Position numbers and translations under genes: made by a program. The notes beneath the pieces are model-generated. The model did no database searches and was not told where the DNA came from. It saw only the letters and a program-made list of their open reading frames with translations. From positions 1 to 64,000 of the forward strand of contig JAQXBM010000008.1 of NCBI GenBank assembly GCA_029252405.1: a DNA stretch of 64,000 bases, written 5' to 3'. Shown one piece after another: positions 7,980-17,792 of the stretch (its first letter is position 1; every line of letters starts with the position of its first letter). This DNA comes from Crocinitomicaceae bacterium (GTDB lineage Bacteria; Bacteroidota; Bacteroidia; Flavobacteriales_D; Crocinitomicaceae).

Positions 7980-9848
7980 ATGAAAAAATGCATCCTTTTT
8001 TTAACGCTCTCGCTTCTCTCATTTATAGGAATCACTCAGGAGAAAAGCATTTCAGAAGATTCACTGGTAAACAGACTGAAGTTGAACGATCTGAATTTGC
8101 GCATTGAATCTGGACGCGCAGATGCAAACGACTATTACAACCGCGGAGTTTTGAATACTTTTTTCGGAGATGAAAATGCCGCGTTGGAAGATTACTCAAT
8201 TGCCATTAAAAAGAAACCTGATTTCGATCTCCCCTACCTTAATCGTGGTTCGATCTATCAAAGACAAGAAAAATTTGAACTCTCACTGAAGGATTTTAAT
8301 GACGCCATGAAACTGGATAAATTTCCATCAATTGCATTAAACAATAGAGGTTATTTGTATCAAAGCTGGGGCAAACTAGATAAGGCAATCAAGGATTTCG
8401 AAAGTGCTGTCAAGATCGACCCAGGATATACTCAACCCTACATGAATTTGGTGGATATTTATTTAAGTCAGAATAAAAAAGAAGCGGCATTTGAAGTTTT
8501 GGACAGAATGATCAAAGCAAGACCGAAAGATCCAAAAGCACTCACAAGTCGTTCAGATGTCTATCGAAATGTTGGCAGATTTCAAGAAGCGCTGGATGAT
8601 TTGAATGAAGCCGTTGAAGTATCTGGAAACGATCCTGGATTCATAATCGAGCGGGCAAAATTCAAAGACGATTACATTTTTGAAGATTTTGGTGCTGTTG
8701 AAGATTGTGATCTCGCTATCCAGAAAAATCCGAACGTCGCTGATTATTACTATCAACGCGCTCGCCCCTTGTATGATTTAGGTGACTACACAGCTGTGCT
8801 CGAAGATTGCGACAAAGCGCTTGCACTGGATCCTAAACATGTGAATGCGCTCATCATGAAGGCCAATGTGACGGATATGTACAAATTCCATGATGACGCC
8901 AAGATACTGTATGAACAAGCAATTGCCATTACTCCTGATGACTACGATGCCTACAAACAATTGTCTGTTTCTGAATTTGCCCAAGGAAAAAAGAAAAAAG
9001 CACTGTCAACTTTAGAGAATTACATGAATCGTGGGAATTTTCACAAGGATATCACAGAGCAGCATGGAAAAATTGCCGCTGATTTGAAGCAATTTGATGT
9101 TTCGGTGAAAGACTTCTCAGAACTGGTAAGCAAATACCCTGAAAATCCAGCGTATTATTTCCTACGTGGAATCACCAAAGACTCACTTGGGAATCATGAA
9201 GAAGCCTGTGATGACATGGTTACTGCGGATAAACTTGGGTTAAGGGAAGCTCATCAATACTTGCGCGATCATTGTAAATCACGATTAAGCGCGAAATTGA
9301 TTCAAGTTGAAGACATGCTCGATGAAGCCTTACAATTTGAGCAATACGGAAAGAATGAAGAAGCAATCTTGGTGTATTCTGATTTGATCAAAATCGCACC
9401 TGATTCATCAGTGTTTTATTACAATCGCGGAAAGGTAAAGCGGAGATTGGAAGATCACGAAGGAGCCATTGAAGATTATTTGAAAGCTATTGAGATCAAT
9501 GATGATCGGGTAGTTTACATCGTTTCGCTGGCTGTTTCTTACAGTTACTTGGATCGAAATGACGACGCGATCAAGGAATACAGAAGGGCGATTAAAATTG
9601 AACCTCGCTATGCGATGAGTTATTACAATTTGGGAGGAATTTATGCTCAAGACAAGAAATACGACAAGGCCATTGAGCTGTTTGAAACGAGTTTGGTTTA
9701 CTCACCGAAATATACACGAGCAATGATGGGCTTGGGTGATTGTTATTTAGAGATGAATGAATTGGACAAGGCGTGCGAGTGGTTCAAACGTGCTGAGGAT
9801 GCGGGTGAGACGAAAGCGTTTGGCAAGAGAGTGAGGACTTGCAGGTAG
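7980..9848 (+). CDS. Tetratricopeptide-repeat protein, exported
   Basis: 622 residues from ATG 7980 with a Sec signal peptide (LFLTLSLLSFIGITQEKS), so periplasmic or surface exposed. At least twelve TPR units cover most of the length, with the usual W/Y-LG-Y-A-P spacing (NRGVLNTFFGDENAALEDY, NRGYLYQSWGKLDKAIKDF, YNLGGIYAQDKKYDKAIELF). TPRs mediate protein-protein contact; no catalytic domain is present. An imperfect promoter element TATCTTTTG lies at 7968-7976 immediately before the ATG. Monocistronic. Confidence 0.92.
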   Translation: MKKCILFLTLSLLSFIGITQEKSISEDSLVNRLKLNDLNLRIESGRADANDYYNRGVLNTFFGDENAALEDYSIAIKKKPDFDLPYLNRGSIYQRQEKFELSLKDFNDAMKLDKFPSIALNNRGYLYQSWGKLDKAIKDFESAVKIDPGYTQPYMNLVDIYLSQNKKEAAFEVLDRMIKARPKDPKALTSRSDVYRNVGRFQEALDDLNEAVEVSGNDPGFIIERAKFKDDYIFEDFGAVEDCDLAIQKNPNVADYYYQRARPLYDLGDYTAVLEDCDKALALDPKHVNALIMKANVTDMYKFHDDAKILYEQAIAITPDDYDAYKQLSVSEFAQGKKKKALSTLENYMNRGNFHKDITEQHGKIAADLKQFDVSVKDFSELVSKYPENPAYYFLRGITKDSLGNHEEACDDMVTADKLGLREAHQYLRDHCKSRLSAKLIQVEDMLDEALQFEQYGKNEEAILVYSDLIKIAPDSSVFYYNRGKVKRRLEDHEGAIEDYLKAIEINDDRVVYIVSLAVSYSYLDRNDDAIKEYRRAIKIEPRYAMSYYNLGGIYAQDKKYDKAIELFETSLVYSPKYTRAMMGLGDCYLEMNELDKACEWFKRAEDAGETKAFGKRVRTCR

Positions 9849-9896
9849 ACTCGTTTCGAGTTCAATGCCCACCTCAGTCGAAGATTTCGGTTTTGT

Positions 9897-10715
9897 TTAC
9901 CTTGGATTTCCAGGACAACTCGGCTTCTTACCAATCTTGAAAGTAAGCGTAGCTCCAGTGAAGAAGAACCAATCTTTGTTGGACTCATTTCCACGGCGTC
10001 CAAAGCGATTTCCTGAACGATTCGATAACTCGGCTGCCAGTGGACCATTTTCTGCAGCCAGCGCATCAGCATCAATATAAAGCCCTGCTCCAACATCGTC
10101 GAGGTAATCCGTAAATGTTTTGCGAACACCGAACTCAACTCCTAGAGAACCCCAATCGCCCAATGAAACACGTCCACCAAATCCGAAAGGAATAGCAATT
10201 TGAATTAAGCTGTATTTACTTTTTTGCGTGAGAGATGATCCTTGACCTTCCGTTCCGAGTTCTTGCAAAGCAATATCGTCGCCGTTATAGTTCGTTTTTG
10301 GATTCATGCGAAATGCCGACAATCCAGCGAACAAATATCCTGTTCCTTTGAAACGATCATGTCCAATTCGGAACGGGAAATAATTGAGTTCTACTCCGCT
10401 TCCTAATTCCCAAATTGTTGACTTGAAATTGAGGTTTCGGTCTTGAAGTAATTGTCTGTTCGCATCAGCATCATCTGCTTCAACTCTCAAATAATTCAGG
10501 TTCCCTCGAATTGCCACCCGCGAGTTGACATTGTATCGATAGAATAATCCACCAGCTAACTTCGCATCTCGAAAATGACCGAATTGATTTAAATCTCCAA
10601 TATAATAGGACGTTCCAACCATTACTCCCAATTCAGATCGCGAGTAACGTTGACTCAATCCATTGAAGGAAATCATCAAACTTGTTAAAACCAATAAAAG
10701 AGTAATTCTCGTCAT
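9897..10715 (-). CDS. DUF6089-type outer-membrane beta-barrel protein
   Basis: 272 residues with a Sec signal peptide (LVLTSLMISFNGLSQRYS). It begins ELGVMVGTSYYIGDLN, the hallmark of DUF6089/PorT-like barrels in Bacteroidota, followed by alternating amphipathic strands (GLFYRYNVNSRVAIRGNLNY, GVELNYFPF, GTGYLFAGLSAF). A C-terminal strand ends in TLTFKIGKK. The ATG at 10715 is preferred over an in-frame TTG at 10724. The precise role is unknown; some relatives assist protein export. Confidence 0.82.
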   Translation of the reverse strand: MTRITLLLVLTSLMISFNGLSQRYSRSELGVMVGTSYYIGDLNQFGHFRDAKLAGGLFYRYNVNSRVAIRGNLNYLRVEADDADANRQLLQDRNLNFKSTIWELGSGVELNYFPFRIGHDRFKGTGYLFAGLSAFRMNPKTNYNGDDIALQELGTEGQGSSLTQKSKYSLIQIAIPFGFGGRVSLGDWGSLGVEFGVRKTFTDYLDDVGAGLYIDADALAAENGPLAAELSNRSGNRFGRRGNESNKDWFFFTGATLTFKIGKKPSCPGNPR

Positions 10716-10732
10716 TTCTATCAATAAGAACG

Positions 10733-10740
10733 CAAATGTA
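10733..10740 (-). promoter_or_regulatory. Putative -7 promoter element of the DUF6089 gene
   Basis: Minus-strand TACATTTG matches TAnnTTTG and lies 18 bp upstream of the ATG at 10715. A TTTG at 10766-10769 on the same strand is a few bases further away than the ideal -33 spacing. Confidence 0.45.
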
Positions 10741-10785
10741 TTAAGAAAATTGCGGTATTGGAAACCAAATTTTCAGTTCACTGAA

Positions 10786-12534
10786 TTAGAACGAAGGAGA
10801 CGAAACAGTGCGGTATCGCTGAACTTCTATTCGCATGTTCTTCGGATACTTCACAGTGTAACCAATTTCCTTACTCACGACGCCATTCGCCGCGACTTTC
10901 AATCTCCACTTAACCTCCCCTGTTTCATCATTTTTCGTGCCATCTGAAATTTCATCCGTGGAAACAGTAATCTGATTGCTTTGGGAAATCGGCACTTGAT
11001 CGTACACTTCAATATCAATTGGAGTTGAGTGATTGTTTCTAATGGCCACCTCATACATGTACGAATCGCGCTTGTAGTTCCCCATCGTGCGCTTTGTACT
11101 GAACTCTTTCTTCAACTTGCGCATCACAGTTACTTTGTCGTCGCGACCAAAAGATAGACTTAAAGTATCAGAAACATTTCGCGTATTAATTTGAGAAACG
11201 CCCACATACACTCCACCGAAATACACATTTGTTGGGCCTGGAATCAAATCCAAATCTTGCCAACCAATGATATTCGCCATCAAGAATGCCGAGCGATCCA
11301 ATTTCGGAACGGTGATGTGCGAGAACGTGGCATCCAAATCAACCTCTTTTACATCTACGATGTACGGTTTCATATCTGAAGGGCATGAAAACGCATTTTT
11401 AATGTTGAATTCCGTTGAAAGTTCAGAAATATCAATAGAGCGCATTTGCACCCTTTGTGCATTCACATTCTTTTTTATGCTGAGCTCGCTCTGACTATTG
11501 TCAAAATATCCAGATTTATCGAAACCTTTGTTGATATCACCGGATTCGAAGTAATTATCGTACACGCGATCGTTTGCCCAATTCAAATTTGATATCGCAC
11601 TTTGTCGGTAATCCTGCTGGCGTTGAACCGGCGCGTAATACTTCTTCTTCCCATCTATTGATCCAGTGATGGCGTAGTTTTCAGTTAAGTACCAAGGGCT
11701 CATTCGCGGATGAGATGCCGATAACTGGGGATCTGCAGTTGAAAGTGTTAACGCAATATCAGACCAATCATTTCCGGTATTATTGTAGACCTGCGCCTTG
11801 TATTTTAGGTTGATTTTTCCTGATATATCTGCTGCGGAGAGATCGTACATTGCCGACCAACCGCAATCCGAAACGAGGTAGCTCAATTCTGTCTCCATCG
11901 TTCCTGGTGCATCTAAATCCAACAATACCACCACCTGATTGCTTCGTTGATTCTCATCGTAGTTCATCTCTACCAGTTGCGCACGCATATCTTGAATCTC
12001 TGAATAGTAACGACGCTCTACTTTTCGAAGTTTCGATAATTCCTGATTGATTTCTAAGGTACGCTGACGAAAATACGTAGCTGCCTCTTTGATCTGTTCA
12101 ACGCTCAAATTCTGAGCATTTCCTCCTAAATCGCGGTTGGTATTCATCATACCTTTTTCCGCTTGATACGCATCCATTTGATCTTTTGTGAACTGTAATT
12201 CGTCCTGTAAAGTTTCCAACGAGTCCTTTAAGACAGAAATTCTCGGATTGAATTGTTCAGCGGCAAGAAAATCCATTTCCGTCGATACTGAAACTAGGCG
12301 ATAGCTTCCTACTCCTTTAAATTGAATCGATTGAGGATCGGCATACGCTGAAATTCCTGAAAACTTCAACTTATTACGTCCCTTCATCAATTTAACACGT
12401 TGTTTATGTACCATTTGACCAGCAGTGAGGTACAGTTTCACTTCGTCTATATTGGACTCAATATATTGACTGTGAACAGACTGACCGAATGACAACATCG
12501 GAATAAAAATGAGCAGTAGGCAGAAATTTTTCAT
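10786..12534 (-). CDS. DUF4139/DUF4140 protein, MuiA family
   Basis: 582 residues with a signal peptide (LLLIFIPMLSFGQSVHS). An N-terminal DUF4140 domain (about 25-125: IDEVKLYLTAGQMVHKQRV, GRNKLKFSGIS) is followed by a coiled coil (about 95-195) and a C-terminal DUF4139 domain (about 205-580: SYLVSDCGWSAMYDLS, KAQVYNNTGNDW, LSTADPQLS). The family is named after a mucoidy inhibitor; its biochemical role is unknown. Monocistronic; a near-consensus TACACTTG lies upstream on the minus strand. Confidence 0.88.
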   Translation of the reverse strand: MKNFCLLLIFIPMLSFGQSVHSQYIESNIDEVKLYLTAGQMVHKQRVKLMKGRNKLKFSGISAYADPQSIQFKGVGSYRLVSVSTEMDFLAAEQFNPRISVLKDSLETLQDELQFTKDQMDAYQAEKGMMNTNRDLGGNAQNLSVEQIKEAATYFRQRTLEINQELSKLRKVERRYYSEIQDMRAQLVEMNYDENQRSNQVVVLLDLDAPGTMETELSYLVSDCGWSAMYDLSAADISGKINLKYKAQVYNNTGNDWSDIALTLSTADPQLSASHPRMSPWYLTENYAITGSIDGKKKYYAPVQRQQDYRQSAISNLNWANDRVYDNYFESGDINKGFDKSGYFDNSQSELSIKKNVNAQRVQMRSIDISELSTEFNIKNAFSCPSDMKPYIVDVKEVDLDATFSHITVPKLDRSAFLMANIIGWQDLDLIPGPTNVYFGGVYVGVSQINTRNVSDTLSLSFGRDDKVTVMRKLKKEFSTKRTMGNYKRDSYMYEVAIRNNHSTPIDIEVYDQVPISQSNQITVSTDEISDGTKNDETGEVKWRLKVAANGVVSKEIGYTVKYPKNMRIEVQRYRTVSSPSF

Positions 12535-12619
12535 GGCAATAGTTTTTGATCAAGTGTACAGTTGGGTATCAAATGTGTTCAATTGTTAATTAATTAACGT
12601 TATTTTATTTATTTAACTC

Positions 12620-12648
12620 TTGTTTTTTTAATTAACACTTTATATTTG
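12620..12648 (+). promoter_or_regulatory. Putative Bacteroidota-type promoter of lysA
   Basis: TTG at 12620-12622 and an exact -7 element TATATTTG at 12641-12648, separated by 18 bp, close to the TTTG-N19-TAnnTTTG consensus. lysA starts 19 bp downstream. Confidence 0.6.
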
Positions 12649-12667
12649 TCGGCTAAACGAAAAAATC

Positions 12668-13915
12668 ATGACATCAGATTCGCTCCGTTCGATTGCCGAC
12701 ACATTTGGCACCCCAACTTATGTTTACGAAGCTAATGTAACCATTGAGCAGTACAAAAAGTTACATCAGGCCTTTAATCCGCTTGATGTAAAATTGCACT
12801 ATGCCCTGAAGGCGCTTAACAACATCAACATTTTGTGTTTACTCAAACAGGAAGGCGCTGGTTTGGATGCGGTCTCAATACAGGAAATCTATTTGGGGCT
12901 TCGCGCAGGTTTCGAAGCGGATAAAATCATGTACACACCTAATTGCGTTTCTTTCTCAGAAATTCAAGAGGCGGTAGAACTTGGTGTACATATCAATCTT
13001 GATAATTTAACCATGCTTGAGAAGTTCGGGAGCACTTATGGCGGTTCTGTTCCGATCTGTATACGAATCAATCCACACATCATGGCGGGTGGAAACGCGA
13101 ATATTTCTGTTGGACACATCGATTCGAAGTTTGGAATTTCCATTCATCAACTAAGACATATCTGCCGCATCGTTGAACATTATAATATGTCTGTTATCGG
13201 ATTGCACATGCACACGGGAAGCGATATTATCGATCCAGATGTATTTATCCGAGGAGCTGAATTATTATATGATGCGTCCGAATTGTTTCCCAACCTGAAA
13301 TTCTTGGATTTTGGAAGTGGCTTCAAAGTTTCTTACAAAGACAGTGACCTTGTAACGGAGATTGAAGTGATTGGACAGCGAATAGCCGAATCCTTTCAAG
13401 CGTTTTGCAAAAAAACCAACCGCGATTTGGAATTGTGGTTCGAGCCTGGGAAATTCATTGTTAGTGAAGCTGGGAAATTACTCGTTACCACCAACGTTGT
13501 GAAGCAGACGACATCTACTGTTTTTGTTGGGGTCGATAGCGGACAAAATCACTTGCTTCGCCCAATGTTTTACAATGCGTATCACCAAATCGAGAATGTG
13601 TCCAATCCTATTGGAGAAAAGAAATTGTACTCGATTGTTGGAAATATCTGCGAAAGCGATACACTCGGGCACGATCGATTGTTGAATGAAGTTCGCGAAG
13701 GCGATTTACTCGCGATTTCCAATGCAGGAGCCTATGGATTCTCGATGAGTAATCAGTACAACGCTCGTTTGCGCCCTGCCGAAGTACTGATCTTCAATGG
13801 AGAGGCTCGCCTAATTCGACGAAGAGAAACACTCGAAGATTTAACACGAACGGAAATTCAACTTCCAGAATTATGCACTCCTGAATCTGAGCCTGAATTA
13901 GTCGAAATTACGTAG
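12668..13915 (+). CDS. lysA: Diaminopimelate decarboxylase
   Basis: PLP enzyme that decarboxylates meso-diaminopimelate to L-lysine. 415 residues, family length. It is a fold-III alanine-racemase-like barrel with the PLP Lys48 in KLHYALKALNN, the LHMHTGSDI loop, the glycine-rich FLDFGSGFK phosphate motif and EPGKFIV. The C-terminal domain has the substrate-binding Cys in NICESDTL and the YN motif near the end. A consensus promoter precedes it, and a VOC-family gene follows after 18 bp, perhaps cotranscribed. Confidence 0.95.
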   Translation: MTSDSLRSIADTFGTPTYVYEANVTIEQYKKLHQAFNPLDVKLHYALKALNNINILCLLKQEGAGLDAVSIQEIYLGLRAGFEADKIMYTPNCVSFSEIQEAVELGVHINLDNLTMLEKFGSTYGGSVPICIRINPHIMAGGNANISVGHIDSKFGISIHQLRHICRIVEHYNMSVIGLHMHTGSDIIDPDVFIRGAELLYDASELFPNLKFLDFGSGFKVSYKDSDLVTEIEVIGQRIAESFQAFCKKTNRDLELWFEPGKFIVSEAGKLLVTTNVVKQTTSTVFVGVDSGQNHLLRPMFYNAYHQIENVSNPIGEKKLYSIVGNICESDTLGHDRLLNEVREGDLLAISNAGAYGFSMSNQYNARLRPAEVLIFNGEARLIRRRETLEDLTRTEIQLPELCTPESEPELVEIT

Positions 13916-13933
13916 TTTTCAGAAAAAACAACG

Positions 13934-14350
13934 ATGGCTGAAATAATAGGAATTGGTGGGGTTTTCCTCAAGTTCAAGAATCCAAAGGCAATGCGCACAT
14001 GGTATAAATCCGTTTTGGGAATGGAAACAAACGACTACGGAGTTCTGTTCGAATTCAACGGAAACAACTCACCCAACAAAGGACAATTGCAACTTGGCAC
14101 ATTCGAGGCTTCCACGGACTATTTCGGTGATGTATCCCAGCAAGCGATGATTAATTTTCGCGTAGATGACCTCATTGAATTTGAGGCCATTTTAAAGGGA
14201 AAAGACGTCAAAATCGTTGATACTCTAGAAGAATACAGCTACGGAAAATTTCTTCACATCGAAGATCCTGAAGGAAATAGAATTGAGCTTTGGGAGCCTG
14301 TTAATGACGGTTTTTCAGAAAGTGATGAACCGAAGGTTACAATGCGTTAG
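13934..14350 (+). CDS. VOC-superfamily (glyoxalase/bleomycin-resistance-like) protein
   Basis: 138 residues with a single VOC module: IGGVFLKFKNPKAMRTWYKSVLGM at the N-terminus and HIEDPEGNRIELWEP at the C-terminus, which contains the usual metal-ligand Glu. The substrate cannot be inferred. It sits 18 bp after lysA on the same strand, but no functional link to lysine synthesis is known to me. Confidence 0.88.
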   Translation: MAEIIGIGGVFLKFKNPKAMRTWYKSVLGMETNDYGVLFEFNGNNSPNKGQLQLGTFEASTDYFGDVSQQAMINFRVDDLIEFEAILKGKDVKIVDTLEEYSYGKFLHIEDPEGNRIELWEPVNDGFSESDEPKVTMR

Positions 14351-14538
14351 TTAGACTCGGCTGCGCCTGTTAGATTGTTGGACACGGCTGACGCCTTTGG
14401 ATCGCTGCGCTCTTAGACTGAAGAAGATTGTAGGTTACTTTTGAATGAGTTAGAATATAATTGAAAACAAGAATTAATCCAACGATCCAAGCGTGAAACG
14501 CTCCAAAAATCTGCGAAGCGAAGCGAATCCGCCAAAAA

Positions 14539-14907
14539 CTACTTCAAATTCGAAAAGAAACGCTCAAGATTTTCGTTCTTAACCAAATCATCGTGGCCTA
14601 TTACAAGAACGCGTTTGCATTTGTTTTTATCGACCCACATACGGAAGCTGTTCACAGCAACTTGCAATGTTCCGTTGATATCGATTTTTTGAGTTGGGAT
14701 GTGTTTACGATCGAAAACCGAGTAGATTTCACCGATATCTCTGCGGATATGCTGATTTTCGTTAATTAAAAGAAGTCCTTGTGGCGCTTGATCCTCAGCT
14801 GGTTTAAACTCATAAGAAACCGTTTCAATTCCTTTTGTTTCAGCCCATTCCGTTAGGTATTCGGAGAATTGGCCTCCATCTTTTAGGTATATCGTCTCAA
14901 GTATCAT
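14539..14907 (-). CDS. Conserved-looking hypothetical protein
   Basis: 122 residues, soluble, no signal peptide. I do not recognise the family. The sequence has an alternating beta/alpha pattern (GLLLINENQHIRRDIGEIY, KRVLVIGHDDLVKN) and coding-like composition. Downstream, 14351-14538 holds only degenerate GC-rich fragments and no gene. It lies between the lysA-VOC unit and prfB. Confidence 0.65.
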   Translation of the reverse strand: MILETIYLKDGGQFSEYLTEWAETKGIETVSYEFKPAEDQAPQGLLLINENQHIRRDIGEIYSVFDRKHIPTQKIDINGTLQVAVNSFRMWVDKNKCKRVLVIGHDDLVKNENLERFFSNLK

Positions 14908-14960
14908 TCTTCACTTTATCTAGTTGGCTCAGTTCCAGGTAGCTTTTCCCTAAGCGACCG

Positions 14961-14968
14961 CAAATATA
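14961..14968 (-). promoter_or_regulatory. Putative -7 promoter element upstream of the 122-residue protein
   Basis: Minus-strand TATATTTG, an exact TAnnTTTG match, 54 bp upstream of the ATG at 14907. No clear -33 box. Confidence 0.4.
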
Positions 14969-15075
14969 ACCAATTCGGTTGAACGTATCATCGGAATAAC
15001 AACATTCGCACCAGAAATGTTGCGCTTTACCCGATATAAATGTCAACTCATAGAATGAATCAAGAAAAATGGCAA

Positions 15076-16161
15076 TTAACTACCGTACTCCATCAGGTAG
15101 GCTTTGAGGAAAGGGTTGAGGTCTCCATCCAATACTGCGTCTACGTTTCCTGTCTCGTGAGCAGTTCGAACATCCTTAATTAACTTGTAAGGATGAAGGA
15201 CATAATTTCGAATTTGTGATCCCCACTCGATTTTCTTCTTTGCATCTTCAATTTCGGCGCGTTTTTCCATTCGAGCACGGTATTCGAGTTCGTATAATTG
15301 AGACTTCAACAATTGCATGGCCTTCTCTTTGTTCGCCAATTGTGATCTCGACTCGGAGTTTTCAATGATAATACCACTTGGCTCGTGACGCAATCGAACA
15401 GCTGTTTCAACTTTGTTGACGTTCTGACCTCCTTTTCCACCAGCACGGAAAGTCTCGTATGTCACATCCGCAGGATTTACCGCTATATCAATCGAATCAT
15501 CTACCAACGGGTAAACATAAACCGAAGCGAACGAAGTGTGTCGCTTGGCATTCGAATCGAAAGGAGAAATTCGAACGAGTCGGTGAACTCCATTCTCCCC
15601 TTTTAAATATCCAAAAGCGAAATCACCGGTAAATTCAAGCGTTACGGTTTTAATTCCCGCAACATCTCCTGATTGGTAATTGAGTTCTTTGATTTTATAT
15701 CCATTTTTTTGACCCCACATCGAATACATGCGCTCGAGCATAGCCGCCCAATCGCAACTTTCAGTTCCTCCAGCGCCAGCCGTGATTTGCAGAACGGCAT
15801 TCAGTGAATCCTCCTCTCCGGACAACATGTTCTTCAACTCAAGCTCCTCGACAGATTCTTGCAATTTGAAAAAGTGCTCGTCAACTTCCTCTTCCTCCGC
15901 TTCGCCCTCCTTCGCAAACTCAAACAAAACTTCGACATCACTGAACAATGCCAGACGCTCATCATAAGAAGTAATCCAGAATTTCAATCCACGGATTTGC
16001 TTCATTTGAAGCTCCGCTTTCTTTGGATCGTTCCAAAATTCAGGATCCTGAGTTTTCAATTCCTCCTCTCTCAATTGCATTCGCTTTTCATCGATCTTCA
16101 GGTATTCCCCGATTTTCAATATTCGTTCTTGCAATCCTTTAAGTTGATCCTGATTTACCAT
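15076..16161 (-). CDS. prfB: Peptide chain release factor 2
   Basis: Class I release factor recognising UGA and UAA. 361 residues in one uninterrupted frame from ATG 16161. The stop-recognition motif SPF is in [15 protein letters not shown], and the catalytic GGQ is in [12 protein letters not shown]. At the place where many bacteria have the CUUUGA programmed +1 frameshift (after the YL of the N-terminal helix) the sequence reads TACCTGAAGATC with no in-frame UGA, so the autoregulatory frameshift is absent. Confidence 0.96.
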   Translation of the reverse strand: MVNQDQLKGLQERILKIGEYLKIDEKRMQLREEELKTQDPEFWNDPKKAELQMKQIRGLKFWITSYDERLALFSDVEVLFEFAKEGEAEEEEVDEHFFKLQESVEELELKNMLSGEEDSLNAVLQITAGAGGTESCDWAAMLERMYSMWGQKNGYKIKELNYQSGDVAGIKTVTLEFTGDFAFGYLKGENGVHRLVRISPFDSNAKRHTSFASVYVYPLVDDSIDIAVNPADVTYETFRAGGKGGQNVNKVETAVRLRHEPSGIIIENSESRSQLANKEKAMQLLKSQLYELEYRARMEKRAEIEDAKKKIEWGSQIRNYVLHPYKLIKDVRTAHETGNVDAVLDGDLNPFLKAYLMEYGS

Positions 16162-16240
16162 ACCGTAAAATTAGTTAAAAAGATTTCGGATTTGTTCAGA
16201 ACTAAATGCTAAAACGATTATCCAAAGCATCAAAAAAACT

Positions 16241-16248
16241 TACATTTG
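16241..16248 (+). promoter_or_regulatory. Putative -7 promoter element of gcvH-vanZ-tonB
   Basis: TACATTTG matches TAnnTTTG exactly, 18 bp before the gcvH ATG at 16267. No good -33 box is seen. Confidence 0.5.
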
Positions 16249-16266
16249 TGCAACAAATTTTATGAA

Positions 16267-16644
16267 ATGAGCATTCCAAATAATCTTAAATACACAAAGG
16301 ATCACGAATGGGTAAGCGTTGATGGAGACGTTGCTACTATTGGTATCACTGCTTTCGCACAAGGAGAATTGGGCGATATTGTTTATGTTGAAATCGAAAC
16401 TGAAGGTGAAACCTTAGATCAAGAAGAGGTTTTCGGTTCAGTTGAGGCCGTTAAAACAGTTTCTGATTTATTCATGCCTTTGTCTGGAGAAATTATTGAA
16501 TTTAACGAAGAGTTAGAAGCAGCTCCTGAAACAGTGAACAGTGATCCGTACGAAGGAGGTTGGATGATTAAGATTCGTCTTTCAAATCCATCGGAAGTGG
16601 AAGAATTAATGGATGCTGCGGCATATACAGAATTGATAGGGTAG
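16267..16644 (+). CDS. gcvH: Glycine cleavage system H protein
   Basis: Lipoyl carrier protein that shuttles the aminomethyl group between the P, T and L proteins. 125 residues from ATG 16267 (MSIPNNLKY); upstream in-frame codons overlap the promoter. It contains KYTKDHEWV, the lipoylation motif [11 protein letters not shown] with Lys63, and [10 protein letters not shown], all diagnostic. vanZ- and tonB-type genes follow closely, an order I recall from other flavobacteria. Confidence 0.97.
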   Translation: MSIPNNLKYTKDHEWVSVDGDVATIGITAFAQGELGDIVYVEIETEGETLDQEEVFGSVEAVKTVSDLFMPLSGEIIEFNEELEAAPETVNSDPYEGGWMIKIRLSNPSEVEELMDAAAYTELIG

Positions 16645-16649
16645 ATTAG

Positions 16650-17030
16650 ATGATCCCCTTGCGCTTACTCCTACCAGGAATAGTATGGATCTTGCTGATG
16701 GCTTTGGTGTTTTACACCCCTATCACGGATCGATGTCTTGTTTATTTTGGATGCGTGCCCGCTCGGTCATTCGTTCATTTATTCATGTTTATGGTGTTTA
16801 GCCATATCTGGTTGGGGACGTGCAAAAAGCAATTGAAGTACCAACAAATACGAGAAAGAGCATTTCAAATTGTTCTTGCAGCAGCAGTATTGCTAGCTGT
16901 ATTCTCGGAAGTTTCACTATACGCCTTCGGTTTCTTACCTTGGTTTAACGGTTGGAATTTATTGTTTGATTTGGTTGGAGCTTCATTAGGCTTGGGTACA
17001 TTTCATTTACTTTACAGGTCGTGTTATTGA
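16650..17030 (+). CDS. VanZ-family membrane protein
   Basis: 126 residues with four TM segments (GIVWILLMALVFYTP, FVHLFMFMVFSHIWL, FQIVLAAAVLLAVFSEVSLY, LLFDLVGASLGLGTFHLLY). The spacing and the E...D motifs in helices 3 and 4 fit the VanZ-like family, which is linked to teicoplanin resistance in enterococci but has unclear function here. It begins 5 bp after gcvH, so it is probably cotranscribed. Confidence 0.82.
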   Translation: MIPLRLLLPGIVWILLMALVFYTPITDRCLVYFGCVPARSFVHLFMFMVFSHIWLGTCKKQLKYQQIRERAFQIVLAAAVLLAVFSEVSLYAFGFLPWFNGWNLLFDLVGASLGLGTFHLLYRSCY

Positions 17031-17089
17031 TTATTCGGCACGAATTTTGTAACATTTTATTCATATATTTACACCTAATTCAATGCGTT

Positions 17090-17764
17090 ATGGAATTAAA
17101 GAAAAGCGAAGAAGTAAACAATGAGCGCCTGAGATACCCGATGATTTTCGTTGGGATGCTATTTACAGGTAGCCTTGTATTGGCCTCTTTCACTTATTCG
17201 ACTCCTGCTGAAGACAAAGGGAGTGGCTTAATTGCTGCTCGTGAATCAGATTCAGGATTTGAGGAAGAAGTGAAAGTTGAAGAGCCAGAAGTTACTCCTC
17301 CGGAGGAACAACAAGCGGATATTACACCGCCTCCAACGGAAGACATTAAAGAGGAAGAATCGAAAGAGGAACCGCCAAAAAGAGACCCGGCGCCACCGCC
17401 ACCGCCACCGCCGCCACCCGGACCAAAATACACACCGCCACCAGCGGAAATTGTGGATTTCCCAGACGTGGAAGCAGCCTTCCCAGGAGGAGCAGCAGCC
17501 ATGAAAAAGTGGATTCAAGAAAATGTACAATACCCTGAAATCTCAAGAGAACTTGGTGACCAAGGTCGTGTTTACGTAACGTTTGTTGTTGAGCCAGATG
17601 GCAAAATTACAGGAGTTGACGTAATGAGAGGTGGTGTTACACCAGAATTGAACAGAGAAGCGAAACGGTTGGTACGTAACATGCCAAAGTGGGATCCAGG
17701 AGAAGTAAAAGGACAAGCCGTGAGAGCGCGCTGTAGATTACCAATCACCTTCACTCTGCAATAA
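17090..17764 (+). CDS. TonB-family energy-transducer protein
   Basis: 224 residues from ATG 17090. One N-terminal TM helix (PMIFVGMLFTGSLVLASF), an acidic/proline-rich periplasm-spanning linker that includes a run of nine prolines, and a C-terminal TonB domain (YPEISRELGDQGRVYVTFVV, ITGVDVMRGG, AKRLVRNMPKWDPG). It should couple the proton-motive force to outer-membrane TonB-dependent receptors. A further upstream start is open but would add a non-conserved leader. An intrinsic terminator follows. Confidence 0.92.
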   Translation: MELKKSEEVNNERLRYPMIFVGMLFTGSLVLASFTYSTPAEDKGSGLIAARESDSGFEEEVKVEEPEVTPPEEQQADITPPPTEDIKEEESKEEPPKRDPAPPPPPPPPPGPKYTPPPAEIVDFPDVEAAFPGGAAAMKKWIQENVQYPEISRELGDQGRVYVTFVVEPDGKITGVDVMRGGVTPELNREAKRLVRNMPKWDPGEVKGQAVRARCRLPITFTLQ

Positions 17765-17792
17765 AAATCGGAGGAAACTCCAATACAATACA

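Noticed and set aside
14351-14538. GC-rich fragments resembling a decayed repeat between the VOC gene and the 122-residue protein
   Set aside because: They contain repeated words such as CGGCTG and GAAGCG but no definable arms or second copy in the window.
17194-17502. Long antisense frames opposite the TonB proline-rich region
   Set aside because: They encode Gly- or Trp/Arg-rich low-complexity sequence that simply mirrors the proline codons of the TonB linker.
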